A stretch of 64,000 nt of DNA from Evernia prunastri. Lineage: Eukaryota > Ascomycota > Lecanoromycetes > Lecanorales > Parmeliaceae. The notes below the pieces were generated by a model that saw nothing but the letters and a program-made list of their open reading frames with translations, ran no database searches and was not told the DNA's origin. A program made the position numbers and the translations under genes. The stretch lies in NCBI GenBank assembly GCA_003184365.1, contig NKYR01000030.1:1-64000 (forward strand). Direction: 5' to 3'. Below, piece by piece: positions 34,325 through 45,700 of the stretch; the stretch's first letter is position 1, and each line of letters begins with the position of its first letter.

Positions 34325-36696
34325 GGTGAGTAGGAGTACTACTCAATAAGATTTCTGATTGATGGAAGTGATGATGGGAGTGATGATGGGAAGAGCAAGT
34401 CAGCTTCGAAGTGAGAAAAGAAGAGGCTGGAAGGGAAGAAGAAGGATTAGAAGCAGGTTGCCTCGTTGCCCTGAGTTGCTTAGCTTATCGCTAGCTCGAC
34501 GGATAACGGGCTGATGCCCCGCACCAGTCTCCAGTGACCTAACTTTTCGCAATGGCAGAATGGCAGAATGGCAGAATGGGCACCTTATTAGCATAATGAC
34601 TTTGGTTTGGGAGATGAGGTATCCTTGTAAGAAGAAGAAGGAATGGAGGAAGGGATAACGAACAAAAGGTGTATTTGAGGTGCCGGTGTTAATTACGAGT
34701 CGAGGGGCAAATCTTCCCGCCACAAGGCGATTAGGTGTGGGTAAGGCACGAAGTGTTAAGATCTTACACAGGTAGACTCGGGTACTATGGCTGCCTTGTC
34801 TTGCATTTATGGAGACGCTTGGATTTTCGTATGTAATACAGGCATCACGTGGTTCTCTTCTCGAATTGTGCATCTCTGGCCACCAGTCCAATCTATCACT
34901 ACACCTGATTTTCTTCAACGCTTGTCCCGAATCCAAGAAGGTATATACCTCCACCCCCACCTGATTTCCACGAGCACAACTCCAATTGCGCAGGGAGTTG
35001 ATATTTGCAAAGGCTTTTGTGCTAGAAGGGGAAGCTGAAAGCTCTACAACGCGAAATGGTACGACTATTCAATAAAACTCGTCCACCAAATAGGCTACCG
35101 GTCTTCTTGGACTAAAATGGATATCTCAGAGACACCTGAGCAGATGAATCCGCTCTTTTGCCCGTGTTTCGAGGACCAGCTTGGAGAGGTCTTCGCACCC
35201 CTCCCGCCAGTAAATTTGCCGTTTGGTGCAGGTATATATGGGTGTGGAGCTAGTCGCCTGACAGCTGCAAATCTCTCTTCCTCGGCAGGATCTATGCCAA
35301 ATGTGAGGCAATAGCGGTGAACTATGTCATTGTTCATTACTTGATCTATCAACAGCCCTTCAATATGAAAAGACGTGAGTGCTGCTTGCCACAAATGGTC
35401 AATACCCTTCAGTGAAGCAAGCAAACCTGGTACGTTTGTAAAAGTAGAAGGAACTTTTGGCGTGGAAGATACGATAAGATTCGCAATAATTGGACGACAG
35501 ACTCGTAGGATTGCAAAGCGCGAGATTTTAGCAGCCTTAGGGTATAGTACCGAAACAAGCTGTTGGGGTTTTGCTGAGGTGGCCTCGGAGTCTCTGACCG
35601 TGACTGACGAGCCCTTTTTAAGCTGGAGTCATACTTCAATTCCGGCTGCGATGAGAGGGGCGCGGCGATGATGATTTCACGAATCTCTCTGGAAAATCTA
35701 CCCAAGCGTGTCTCGACAAAAGGTCGCTGCTGCTATGTAACGTGAAGAGCCAGTTGCTAGGCAAGCAAGAAAGCTGACTTTCACTCTCCTTCTGGGCCAC
35801 GATGAACAGACCTCGATGCACAGGCCTCTTCGTGGCTAGCTTTCTTGAAAGCAAGATAGGGTTTGACGATTTTGTTGCGTGGATACATAGTAAAGAAAAC
35901 GGGTGAGAAAGAGATTGGGAGCAGAGGAGAAGTGAGCTACGTAGCGTGTGCTTGTGTTGTACCTTGCGCTCAATACGTACGTCTTGATTATCAAAGACCT
36001 CACATTAATATTGGGTAAGGTAGAGAGCTATGTGAAATGACGGGTAGCCTACCGATTATGTTTCGACGATAAAGACTGCCTGTGGGTCATGGCCCACTTC
36101 AACTTGATTACAAATAATGAATGAAAGTTGAAAGGTGAGGCTGAAGCTGATTACTCGTAACAGTTGTTTTGAGGGATTTGCTTTACAAAGAGGAGCACTG
36201 TAGGATTACCTAGTAAAAGTGAGTACGAGGAGTACTCGTACCTACCTAGGTAACCCACCTTTACCTTAAGGCTTAAAGATCGTAAGATGTGTCAAGCAGT
36301 GAAATGCCGACCACCGAGCCGAGGAGCCACCGTGAAGCGGCAGAAATGATTAATAAGCAAGGTCTAATTGGTTCAGGTACCGCACTAAGGCCACCAAGTA
36401 CTTTAGCACTGCGCAGCTCCGCTTTCAAGCGGACCAGCGCCCTGACAGCGAACGACGATGCGCCACGCATTATTCCATCATGCCTCCGAACTAAAGTACT
36501 CCAATGAACTGAGCCACATACATATCATCTCTCCCATGTCTTCCTTGTATGCACCATGTTAACACGCCCACCGCTCTCTCAGCGTGATTCCTTCTCGCCT
36601 TTCTATTCGGTCTGCACCATCTCTCCAGTAGACCCGAATGTCGCCCCCCCGGGAAGGAATTACTGACGTGTGTGCCTGTAATTGAACCCAATTCAT
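34325..36696. other. Intergenic between divergent genes; possible relict at 35095-35640
   Basis: Contains the promoters of the DUF3824 gene and VAC7. A triple 9-bp repeat (ggcagaatg) lies near 34552-34580. On the minus strand a frame from about 35640 to 35095 stays open for some 165 codons with protein-like composition (KISRFAILRVCRPIIANLIV, GIDHLWQAALTSF, FGIDPAEEERFAAVRRL) but has no start codon near its beginning; it may be a gene remnant. Confidence 0.35.
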
Positions 36697-39615
36697 ATGG
36701 CGCCCACTGCAGAAAGGCCTAATAATGACCAAGCGGAAGATGTGGACGACAAGAATGTCAAAGATGAAAATAAGCCTGATCCCGGCAAGGAAGATCCGCA
36801 AGATCCACAACAACCGTCATCGTCTTCGTCCGCCCCGAGCCTCATACAGGCCTCCATCACTCCTCAGCTCTCCGCAAACTCCTCTGCCGCAACCTCTCCC
36901 AAACCCTCACGTGAAGGTTCGCCCGTGAGACCTCCTTTGAAATCCGCCGCATCAACCGGAAGCCGGGTGACGAATAGGTCGAGGAAAAACAGTCAAGATT
37001 TGAGTCCGATACGAGCACCGAATGCAAATATACCTACAGTGCCGTCTGCAGCTGCCATTCAGAGAGCTTTATCCGCAACAGGTAATCCACATCTACCACC
37101 TTCTGCTGCTGCCGAATTCAACGTCGATGCGCCGCGGCCTCCAAGGGTCAACAAAGGATCGGCTGGCGGCTCTCATCACCCAGGATCCAACTTGCCTCGT
37201 GTCAAGTCTCCTCCGCCATCTGCATCGTCGGGAGCGAACGGCTCGTTTCTGACAGCGCGCAAGATTGATCAGTCGCAGTCTACACCTACAACGCCTACTA
37301 TTGTCGTCGAACGTCCTACTCGAAGCTCTACGTTCGGCAGCGAGTCAGATCTACCGGAGGATGATCACCCAGTAAAGTCGGGAATGCGGACACCAGTCCG
37401 AGGTATAAGTGGGAATGGCCCAGCACTCGAGACGGTGCAAGAAAGCAGCCTCCCAGTTACACCGGCCATTGGCACAAGAATGGCCCACGCCAGCAAGGGA
37501 GGTTCAAATGATCACCCAGAACGGATTGAGGAGAATCCAATGGAAGAGGCTTTTGGAAGAGATGCGAATTCAAGGACCGAAAGTGGAAACGACAGTGCAG
37601 GTAGTAAGCGTGCTGGAGTCAAGGGCGCTGATGGCAACAAAGATACTCGGAAACCAGCAACTGCTGCCAACTCTGCCAAGCCGCCAGTCGTGCAGTCAAA
37701 GAGATCGTTCACACAGCTGCCATTTACGAAGCATAAGACTGCCGCTAGCGATGGGTCTGTCAAGAACATGACCGTGGAAACCGAAACCGTCAGCTCTATA
37801 CCGCAGCTTGCTTTGGGAGGTGGTGCTGGTGAACGACATCCCCTTGGTAGGACGGACACCGGAGGAAGTTTGCGCTTGAAGCCTAGTACTGAGACGATAC
37901 GGCCTAAAAAAGAGAAAAAGAGAATAGTGCGCAAGGCGCCCTCTGCAAGCTCTGGCACTGGTGGGTTAATGTTTAAACCTTTTTTTCATCATCATCATCA
38001 TCATCATCATATCCACTCGCGACTTCCCTCCCCCAAACCCATGAGCTCAATGCTTGTCAGATCTCTTGACTCCCCCAATGGTCAATCGCCAGGGCATGGT
38101 CTGTTCGACTTGCGATTTAGCAATCGCGAGGGCAAGCATACCCAAAGTGCTCAGTGCAAACCCTCAACCCCCCTTGGAACCCCCAGGCGTACAAGTGCTG
38201 TGCTGACATCTTTTCGTGGGAGAGTAGCCTCCTCAAAAGCAGACATCTTCGAAGCAAAAGTCGCAAGCGCCGTCGATGAAGTAGACTCATCAGACTCCGA
38301 AGAAACCTTTGTTTATGAATCCAATCCACCAGAGCCACATTCAGCCCGCGCACACCGTTTCCATTCTCGTACCCCAAGTGCGACGTCCACCATTAGCCAC
38401 CATGACCATTACGGTGCTAAAGGGAGACAAGAGGGACACCATAGTGTTGTTGGTAAGAAGAGCATGAAGTTCTCTAACAATTACAGTTCTATTGGCTACT
38501 CGAATGAAGGCGGTGATGGGACAGTGAGAGGTCCAAGTCAGACTGGGCGACTGGCCAGCGGAAATACAACTCATCACCATCATATTGGACGCTATGGACG
38601 TGGTGGCCACGCATCGCTGTTTGACAGCGACTCTCCGTTCCCAAGTGCTACAAAGTCTTCGCGTTCTGCAACTGGTCACGTCTCTCCTCGCAGTTCACGA
38701 AATCCTCAAGCTGTCCATGTCACCAAAAGCCCCCGCAAGGTTGAGGAGCTCATGTCGTACGATCTCGAAGGAGAAGGTGCCGACGATGAGCGAACACCAT
38801 TGATAGGATCTGTCCGTAGTGGTCGTAATCGTCGGCGGCCATTGCCCGGGAGTGTACGACACATGTACTCAGAAGACAGAGATCACCGTTTCTGTGGTCG
38901 TGTCACAGCCTTTACGAGCCTAGGCAGCGTTTTGGCCGTTTTGATAGCCGCTATCGTTGTCATCCTCATCATGTGCTCGAAGCCGTTATTCGATGCTCGA
39001 TTGAAAGGAATTCACAACGTTATTGCATCAGAGCAAGAGATAATGCTCGACCTTCACGTCCATGCCATCAACCCCAATATTCTTGCTGTACAAGTCAGCG
39101 ACCTTGACGTCAACATCTTCGCGAAAAGCAAGCATGTCGGTACCAGCTCTTTATGGCGAGCCCGTCACCCACAAATACCACCTCGAAAGCTCCGAATCCG
39201 GCCACAAAGCAATGACGCTGTTTCTCAACAAGGTCCCCCCTTGCGTGATCCCTCAGACATTATCTCCCATTTTGACGGCGGCGTCGACGAAGGCACAGAT
39301 CCGATTGATGACCCAGCTATCGACTCACAAACCATGCTCCTCGGTCAAATATTTGAGTTCGACTCACCTCTTATATTCGATGCATCGCCAATTCGCCGTC
39401 TTTCACTTGGTAGCGTTGGTGAAGTGCGCCTTGCCAAGCCTGGCAACAAGACCGAAGAGGGCGGTAGTCAACGTTGGGAGCACGTCCTTCAATACGACTT
39501 CGAACTGATTGTTCGTGGTGTCATCAAATACTCCTTGCCTATCAGCTCAAAGCTTAGAAAGGCGAATATCGCTGGTAGCATCACTGTCCATCCCAGCGAT
39601 GGTGTCAGCGTCTGA
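36697..39615 (+). CDS. VAC7: Vacuolar segregation protein Vac7-like, PI3P 5-kinase regulator
   Basis: A single exon of 972 residues from the ATG at 36697 (the frame is open further upstream but without ATG). About 730 residues are disordered, rich in Ser, Pro, Arg and Lys, with a run of eight His at residues 431-438. Then come HRFCGRVTAF, one strongly hydrophobic helix (about 740-762, SVLAVLIAAIVVILIMCS) and a lumenal beta-rich domain: ASEQEIMLDLHVHAINPN, DLDVNIFAKSKHV, LGQIFEFDSPL, ELIVRGVIKYSLPI. This C-terminal pattern is characteristic of Vac7. In yeast Vac7 sits in the vacuole membrane and activates Fab1, which makes PI(3,5)P2, in a complex with Vac14 and Fig4. The long low-complexity cytosolic half is normal for the family. 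Neighbouring genes are unrelated in function. Confidence 0.88.
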   Translation: MAPTAERPNNDQAEDVDDKNVKDENKPDPGKEDPQDPQQPSSSSSAPSLIQASITPQLSANSSAATSPKPSREGSPVRPPLKSAASTGSRVTNRSRKNSQDLSPIRAPNANIPTVPSAAAIQRALSATGNPHLPPSAAAEFNVDAPRPPRVNKGSAGGSHHPGSNLPRVKSPPPSASSGANGSFLTARKIDQSQSTPTTPTIVVERPTRSSTFGSESDLPEDDHPVKSGMRTPVRGISGNGPALETVQESSLPVTPAIGTRMAHASKGGSNDHPERIEENPMEEAFGRDANSRTESGNDSAGSKRAGVKGADGNKDTRKPATAANSAKPPVVQSKRSFTQLPFTKHKTAASDGSVKNMTVETETVSSIPQLALGGGAGERHPLGRTDTGGSLRLKPSTETIRPKKEKKRIVRKAPSASSGTGGLMFKPFFHHHHHHHHIHSRLPSPKPMSSMLVRSLDSPNGQSPGHGLFDLRFSNREGKHTQSAQCKPSTPLGTPRRTSAVLTSFRGRVASSKADIFEAKVASAVDEVDSSDSEETFVYESNPPEPHSARAHRFHSRTPSATSTISHHDHYGAKGRQEGHHSVVGKKSMKFSNNYSSIGYSNEGGDGTVRGPSQTGRLASGNTTHHHHIGRYGRGGHASLFDSDSPFPSATKSSRSATGHVSPRSSRNPQAVHVTKSPRKVEELMSYDLEGEGADDERTPLIGSVRSGRNRRRPLPGSVRHMYSEDRDHRFCGRVTAFTSLGSVLAVLIAAIVVILIMCSKPLFDARLKGIHNVIASEQEIMLDLHVHAINPNILAVQVSDLDVNIFAKSKHVGTSSLWRARHPQIPPRKLRIRPQSNDAVSQQGPPLRDPSDIISHFDGGVDEGTDPIDDPAIDSQTMLLGQIFEFDSPLIFDASPIRRLSLGSVGEVRLAKPGNKTEEGGSQRWEHVLQYDFELIVRGVIKYSLPISSKLRKANIAGSITVHPSDGVSV
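37987..38010 (+). repeat. (CAT)8 coding repeat in VAC7
   Basis: Eight perfect CAT codons preceded by two TTT codons, giving a polyhistidine run in the disordered part of Vac7. Confidence 0.95.
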
Positions 39616-40264
39616 GGTAGCAAGAGGGCGCCGCAAAAGACAGGACCATCCGAAGAGGGGTAATGTTGTGAACGAAGGACCTTCTCAAAGCATTGGTCCG
39701 AGGGTTTGCTCTGATGCATGATTGCGTCTGTCTCCATGAGATACGATTTTCCTTCGTTTTCAGTTAGCGATAGCATTCGATGGAGCGTGCGAAGAGAGCG
39801 AGCGGTCACCCGCAGCAGAGGCATTGGTATAAGGTTGAAACGGTTCAAAGGAAGGGAAAAGGAAAAAGCCAGGCGCATTTGAGGCTTGCTTTGACGATGG
39901 ATCTTTCGGCATTACTTCTTCCAGATAGCTAGAAAGCCCACACTGTATGCTAAGGCTGGGCATAATCTATGTGAATATATGCCATGAGGAGTCCTTGTGA
40001 TATATCTACACTTGCGTTCTAATGCTCGAATCCCTCTGTTGTAGAGCAATACACAACGCCTCCTGAAGAGCTTGTAACAATCGAGAATGTACCAAACGGC
40101 TTCTACAACATAGCCGCAAATAGTCATGCTACCCGTTGACCTCGCCCGAGACTCTGCCCTCCACCATATCTGTACCCTCATAACCCCCCCAAACAGCCCA
40201 CTCCCCAAACCCCACCACCACCATCGCCCCCATCCCATCATTCCACACAGACAGACACCCCGTT
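39616..40264. other. Convergent intergenic region
   Basis: 3' flanks of VAC7 and RSM18. No gene is seen. Confidence 0.6.
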
Positions 40265-41033
40265 TCACCGCCTCGGACCGAGTCCACCCTCCAGCTTCGC
40301 CGCCCGATCCCTCGCCTTCGCCTCCAACACCTCCGGATGCTCATGCACGCTCGGCAGCAGGCCCATGCCGACCGCCCGCCTGATCGCTTTCGCGATCTTC
40401 CGCTGGTTCACGGCGCGCAGGCCCGTGTCGCGGCGGTGCTTGATGCGGCCCATGGAGGTCATGAATTCGGACATCATTGAGAAATTCTGCGGGGGGGGGT
40501 TCACACTGTGCATTAGCATTCAAGAAAAACCGTTTTCATATCCACGTATTGTCCCGCTTCCACATTGAAAATAGTACTCAGCAGTATCAGAGTTTCTAAC
40601 GAACCTTATACTCCTCCAACGGATTAATCCCCAGCACATCAAAAACGTCCCGCTCCCCGCCCTTCCTCTTCCGCCACTTGCCCGCCTCCACCGCGCTCAG
40701 ATCGTGCGGCGCGTACACGTCGCCGGCCCGCCAGTTCTGCAGCCGCGGCATCTGCCGCTCCAGGTCGCGCGCCCGGCTCTTCAGCGCGAGGTCGTCGTCG
40801 AGCGACGCCGCGCGCCGGGTGTCGTACTCCCGGACCGTGTTGTAGAGGGCGCGGTCGTCGCTGATCAGGGTTTTCACCAGGCCGGCGAGGCCGTCGTCGC
40901 GTTTGGCGTTGCGGGCGATGTTGGGGGGGAGGGGGGAGTCCGAGGAGGTGGGGCAGGAGGTGGTGAGGGGTCGGTGGAGGCGGCGCGTTAGGGCGGGTTT
41001 GGGGGTTGCTCGGAGGAGGGTGTGTGTGTTCAT
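40265..41033 (-). CDS. RSM18: Mitochondrial small-subunit ribosomal protein bS18m
   Basis: Exons 41033-40605 and 40486-40265 give 216 residues. The start at 41033 is followed by a basic, Ser/Thr/Arg-rich mitochondrial targeting sequence (TLLRATPKPALTRRLHRPL). The core is a helical region (RDLERQMPRLQNWRAGDVYAP) and KGGERDVFDVLGINPLEEYK; after the intron comes the S18 signature (MSEFMTSMGRIKHRRDTGL, NQRKIAKAIRRAVGMGLLP). bS18 binds 16S rRNA in the platform of the small subunit; the mitochondrial form serves organellar translation. The 118-bp intron ends in a run of nine C before CAG. The gene is divergent from IMP3 with 241 bp between the start codons, so the two probably share promoter DNA. 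Confidence 0.92.
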
Positions 41034-41274
41034 CGTTGGCTTTGCCAAGGCGTTGGACGTTGAAAAGGGTAGTCTTGAATGGTGCTCAATTATGCAAGAG
41101 TATCGAAGATATACCCGCGCGACTAGCGCGCTTAAAAAAGATTTGCAATGCACAAAATTTAAGAAAATTATCCTCTCAGCTCTGGCGCACTTTGACCAAT
41201 TGAAAGTTTTACCACAGTACCAGTCTTACTTTGTACACACGAATTACCACACACAGCTTCTTCCACACTTCAAG
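41034..41274. promoter_or_regulatory. Bidirectional promoter region RSM18/IMP3
   Basis: Only 241 bp separate the two start codons, and both genes serve ribosome production (mitochondrial subunit, nucleolar processing). Shared control is an inference; no specific factor site was identified. Confidence 0.6.
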
Positions 41275-41967
41275 ATGGGTACGGCCTCCACTTACTGCAA
41301 AGCTAATCATAACTGACCAATGCAGTCCGCGTCCTCAAATACCACGAATCCAAACTCCTCAAAAAAGTCGACTTCACCACCTACAAAAGCGATGCCAACC
41401 ACCACGCCGCCGCCATCTGCCGCAGATACACAATCCAAAACCCCGACGACTACACAAAATATAACCGTACGTCTCTCCCCCCCTTCACCCAGCCCGCTCT
41501 TCCATCCCTCCCCAGAAAAGGAAAAAGAAACCCCCCTCACCAAAACTCACTCCCCTCCAGGAATCTGCGGCTCCCTCCGCCAACTCGCCCACGCCCTCGC
41601 CGACCTGCCCCCGACCTCCCCCTTCCGCCTCAAGCACGAGAAACTCCTCCTGGCCAAACTCCACGACATGGGCGTCCTGCCCACGACGAGCAAACCCAGC
41701 GACGTGGAGCGCAAAGTCGGCGTCTCCCGCTTCGCGCGGCGGCGGCTCGGCGTCGTCATGACGCGGCTGCGCATGGCGGAGAACGTGACGGCGGCGGTGA
41801 AGTTCGTCGAGCAAGGGCACGTGCGGGTGGGGACGGAGGTCGTGACGGACGCGGCGTTCCTCGTGACGCGGAACATGGAGGATTTCGTGACGTGGGTGGA
41901 CGGGAGCCGGGTGAAGAGGAACGTGCTGAGGTATCGGGAGAAGTTGGATGATTTTGATTTGTTGTGA
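41275..41967 (+). CDS. IMP3: U3 small nucleolar ribonucleoprotein Imp3
   Basis: Three exons: 41275-41278 (only ATGG), 41326-41466 and 41561-41967, give 183 residues, the same length I recall for yeast Imp3. The spliced start is MVRVLKYHESKLLKK, followed by ANHHAAAICRRYTIQNPDDY, then SLRQLAHALADLP and DVERKVGVSRFARRRLGVVM. The S4 RNA-binding domain (AENVTAAVKFVEQGHVRVG) is followed by the C-terminal EDFVTWVDGS...KRNVLRYREKLDDFDL. Imp3 works in the nucleolus with Mpp10 and Imp4 in the small-subunit processome, helping U3 snoRNA pair with the pre-rRNA. The four-base first exon is unusual but both introns (47 and 94 bp) keep phase and have CTRAC-like branch sites. Confidence 0.93.
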
Positions 41968-42792
41968 TGGGGATGGGGTTGGGATCGGATTTGGGATAGG
42001 TTCGGGATCGGGATGTGATTGGGGATGGGGGAAAGCGAAAGCGAAAGCGAAAGCAAAACGAAACGAAACGGAGGGATCAAGAAGAAGCAAGCAAGCAGCA
42101 AGCCCCACGAGACTCCATCCCTCACGACTAACCAGCCAAGCCATCACCACGTATCCCCCTTCCCCCCCCGGCGGGACCAAACCCAACAAACCAACAGCCA
42201 CGATCATAAGCACGGCTCAAAGAGCCCCCACCTAACCATCCTTTCCTTAGCCAGCCAAAAAGAAAAAAGGACGAACAAACAGAAACACCATCCCCCTTTC
42301 CCCAATACCGGACTCCCCAGAGCGCGCGGTCACAGATGCGGAAGCTCAGGACGAAAGATCCCAGCCGCAGGCAGACGAGGACGGGAGTCTCTTGGGGAGA
42401 ATATTGGAAGGCTTGATCAAGGTGGTTGGTGGAAGCCTTAGAGGATGGCTGGTGGCGGGGAGGGGGTGTGGGTGTCGTTTGGGGGGAGGGTAAAAGACTG
42501 AAGTATGATATGTGACATTGATGCCTTTTTCACGTACGAGGAAGTCGCTCCAAGGTTTTTTTTTCTCTCTCTCTGAGAGCTTGTTTGGGGACCCACCTGT
42601 ATCTACTGCCGCGCGTGAGGGCAGTGGATGCTCTAGGCAATATATCTAGCATTTTCGATTTTAATTTGGAGATTCATGTAAAGGATGCAAGCTAGAATCA
42701 TAGCCTTTGCAGCTGTATCATGGACTTGAGTTTCCAAGTCGCACAGCTCTTCTTTATGATAGCGGTCTCCGACATCACGCTTCGCCACACTG
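41968..42792. other. Convergent intergenic region with purine-rich repeats
   Basis: Contains GGGATC-rich DNA and a (gaaagc)n/(aaacg)n run at about 42031-42070. No gene is supported; frames here are low complexity. Confidence 0.55.
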
Positions 42793-45700
42793 TCAACCCC
42801 TCATGCAATCCTTCCGATGCTCCTTCCTCGCCGCCTTCTGACACTCGGGACCGCAATACCTCACCTTCCGACACCCCCCGCACGCCAGCAGCCTCTCCCC
42901 CGCCTTCCCGCACCGATCGCACCTCGCCACGACGGCCCCCGCCGGCGTCGGCGTCGGCATCGGCGTCCCAGCACCATGCTGCGTCCGCTCCGCCCGCGGC
43001 CGTTTGCCGACATCCGACATGGAAGACTCGACGTAGGGAACCGGGAAGATGGGCGCGATGGCGACGCGGACGGCGTATTTGGCGAAGGGCGCCCACTCCT
43101 TCAGACCGAGCTTGGCGAGCGCGGCGCCGGAGATCTGTCCTTGGCCGCAGCTGCACAGCGGGGATCGGCCGGGCTCGGTGGACAGCGGGGCGCCGGCGCC
43201 GCCCTTGGTCTGGTATTCGCACGTCGGCTTGTGCTGCCATGTGCGGCAGCGCTCGGCCAAGGCCGGGAGCATTCGCTTCCACAGGGTCGATTCGTCGTCG
43301 CTGAGGAGGAGGCTGCGGGGTTCGGTGTCTTGTAAAGCTTGGAGGGCTTGCATGAGCTCTTTCACTCTGGGGATGGTAAAGGGCACGACGTACGCTTCCA
43401 TGACGATGGAGCCCAGGTCGAGGTCGTGGCGGATCCCGGTGAGGAATACGAGGGTGTGAGCCCCGCTTGTTTCGATGGTGAGTTGAAAGGTCTTCTTTGG
43501 ACCTTTACAATTCTCGTTGAGACCTGCGAACGTTTGGAAAAGAGTATTCAACGATTGTTTTAGATCGAATTTGGCGTTGGTTGTCGTTGCTTGATCTAGT
43601 TTGCTCAAAGGTCTCTCCGCGTCGCTCAAAGTGGTACCCATGAACGTGCGAACCCATGACGGGTCTCCGTTCTTCGGGAAGGTGACCACGGGCTGCAACT
43701 CCAATTTTATCCGGGGTATACTCCAACACAACGGTGGACGACCGGACTCGAGCACCATCTGGGTCCATGAGTCGAAGCGGTCACCATCTAATGCAGTAAA
43801 TATTGGGACCTCGACCTCTACCCAGGAAGACTTCCTTGCGATCCTAGTCTTCGACTTAGATCCTTGGATTGGGAAGGGAAAGATGACAGGTCGCTTCAGA
43901 GATGACCCAATTTGCAAGATCACAGTGCTTGGTGAACATTCAATGGCCGTGACCGCTGCCCCAGTAGACAGCGCTTTGCTTTCAGCGGAGCTCGTTGGAA
44001 AATCCATATGGCTCTGCAGGTGAGTGGCTCTGTGACTCGGGTCCAACTTTACGATCGTTTGATACGAGGATTTCGTTTGCAATGAAACCTTCTTGGTCCA
44101 TTCCTTTTGCATTGGGGATGCCCGCAAGGTGTCCAACTTGGGTGCATCGCGACAGACAAAAAGTCTCTTCTCGTCATAGAATCCGGTCTCGAAGACCGCC
44201 ATACGCATGCCAAGCTGTTGAAACCTCATGATACTATCAGGATTGGTATTGATCATAAGAGCAGCTTGAATGCCATTTCTTGGCCCAGTGAGCAAGCCAA
44301 AGGCGGGTACGGCACAAGTGATAACAAGGTCAGCGGAGCCCAGCCAGCCATGCTCATCTTCTTCGCCGATTGAAGCGGTCCCGGTGCTGTCCTCATAGGC
44401 TGCGTTGCCAAAGAAAGCATGGAATGAGTAGAACTTGTTTTCGTATTGGTTTTGACCGATAGTTTGGGCGACAGAGACATGGAGAGCAGGAGTTCCAATC
44501 GCGTCGGGAGTCCTGCCGGTAAAAACGGTGAGTTTCTCCCTTGGCACCACGAGAACCAATTGGACAACCGAGGGTGGATTATCTGCAGCAAGAATGCCTT
44601 TCTCGCCAGATGTCGGTCTCAAAGGCAGCCCAAAGTCCGTTCGAAGCTGACTTGGACTCTTTTCGAAACATTGGTTTGTCCAGACGCCAAGGTTGTGAAG
44701 ATGTACATAAAACTCCTGGAAACTATTTGATCCGACCAATAACGATCGATCTGTCTCGACATGGTTGTTGAAAAGATTCATAGTCTGTGCCCAATCTACC
44801 TGGACTGTGGCTTTGACCAGGCGGAGTAGAGCAACCATGCCAGCCCTTGTATAGCGCTGCAAATCGATCAAATAAGGTCCAGCGTTCACACGAGCGAACT
44901 TGGCCATCATCTTTGAGACATCCTCATGAGCGAACATTGTCCTGTAAATATCGAAAAGGTAGTCGGCGAGCTCTTTCGGTTCGAATTTAAGTTGAGGGTC
45001 GCTCCCAGTACTATTCTCAAGTACTCTTACCACACTGGCATCGGAGAACTTGGGGTATCTCCAAGAAACCCTCATACGATACTGCTTTTGATGATTCGTG
45101 TATCCTTGCGCAACCCGAAACAACGCGGTCTCATTAGAAACAGCATCGAGCGTTACACCCGTCAACAATCCTGAAGGGGCCAGTCCTATGAGCAGTGAAA
45201 AGGTAGCAACGTCTGAACCCAGGACTGTCGACAACGACGTGGAGATATCCTCTGACGACATCAACAGACTCTCGGTGTAGAGCGTTGAAGACGCATCACG
45301 CCGTAACAATGGAGTAGTGGCAGAAAGTACGTTGATTACTCCAACGTGATCACCCAGGTTTGAGGTATCAATGACATCGAATGGACCGTAGGGTAGATCT
45401 CCAGAGCCATTCAAATTGACATGTCCATCGAGCAATAGTGGACAAGCGCTCCATGGCTTGACGTAGGTCCTGGCAACGGGGCCGGGCTTCTGGTCGAGGG
45501 TAATTGCCAGTTGTAAATCGTGACTGAGAGCAAGAGCTTCTCCACAAAAAAAGCTCACATGGACACGGTTGTTACTGACATACTTACCAAAGCTCTCACA
45601 CCAAGCTTTGAACTGTGACTTGGCGATCGCCACCGCACGCTTCGACTGTTCTGCCGCGCCTCCTCTTTGTTTGGGAACTCGTTCTTGAAAGGCTTCTGGG

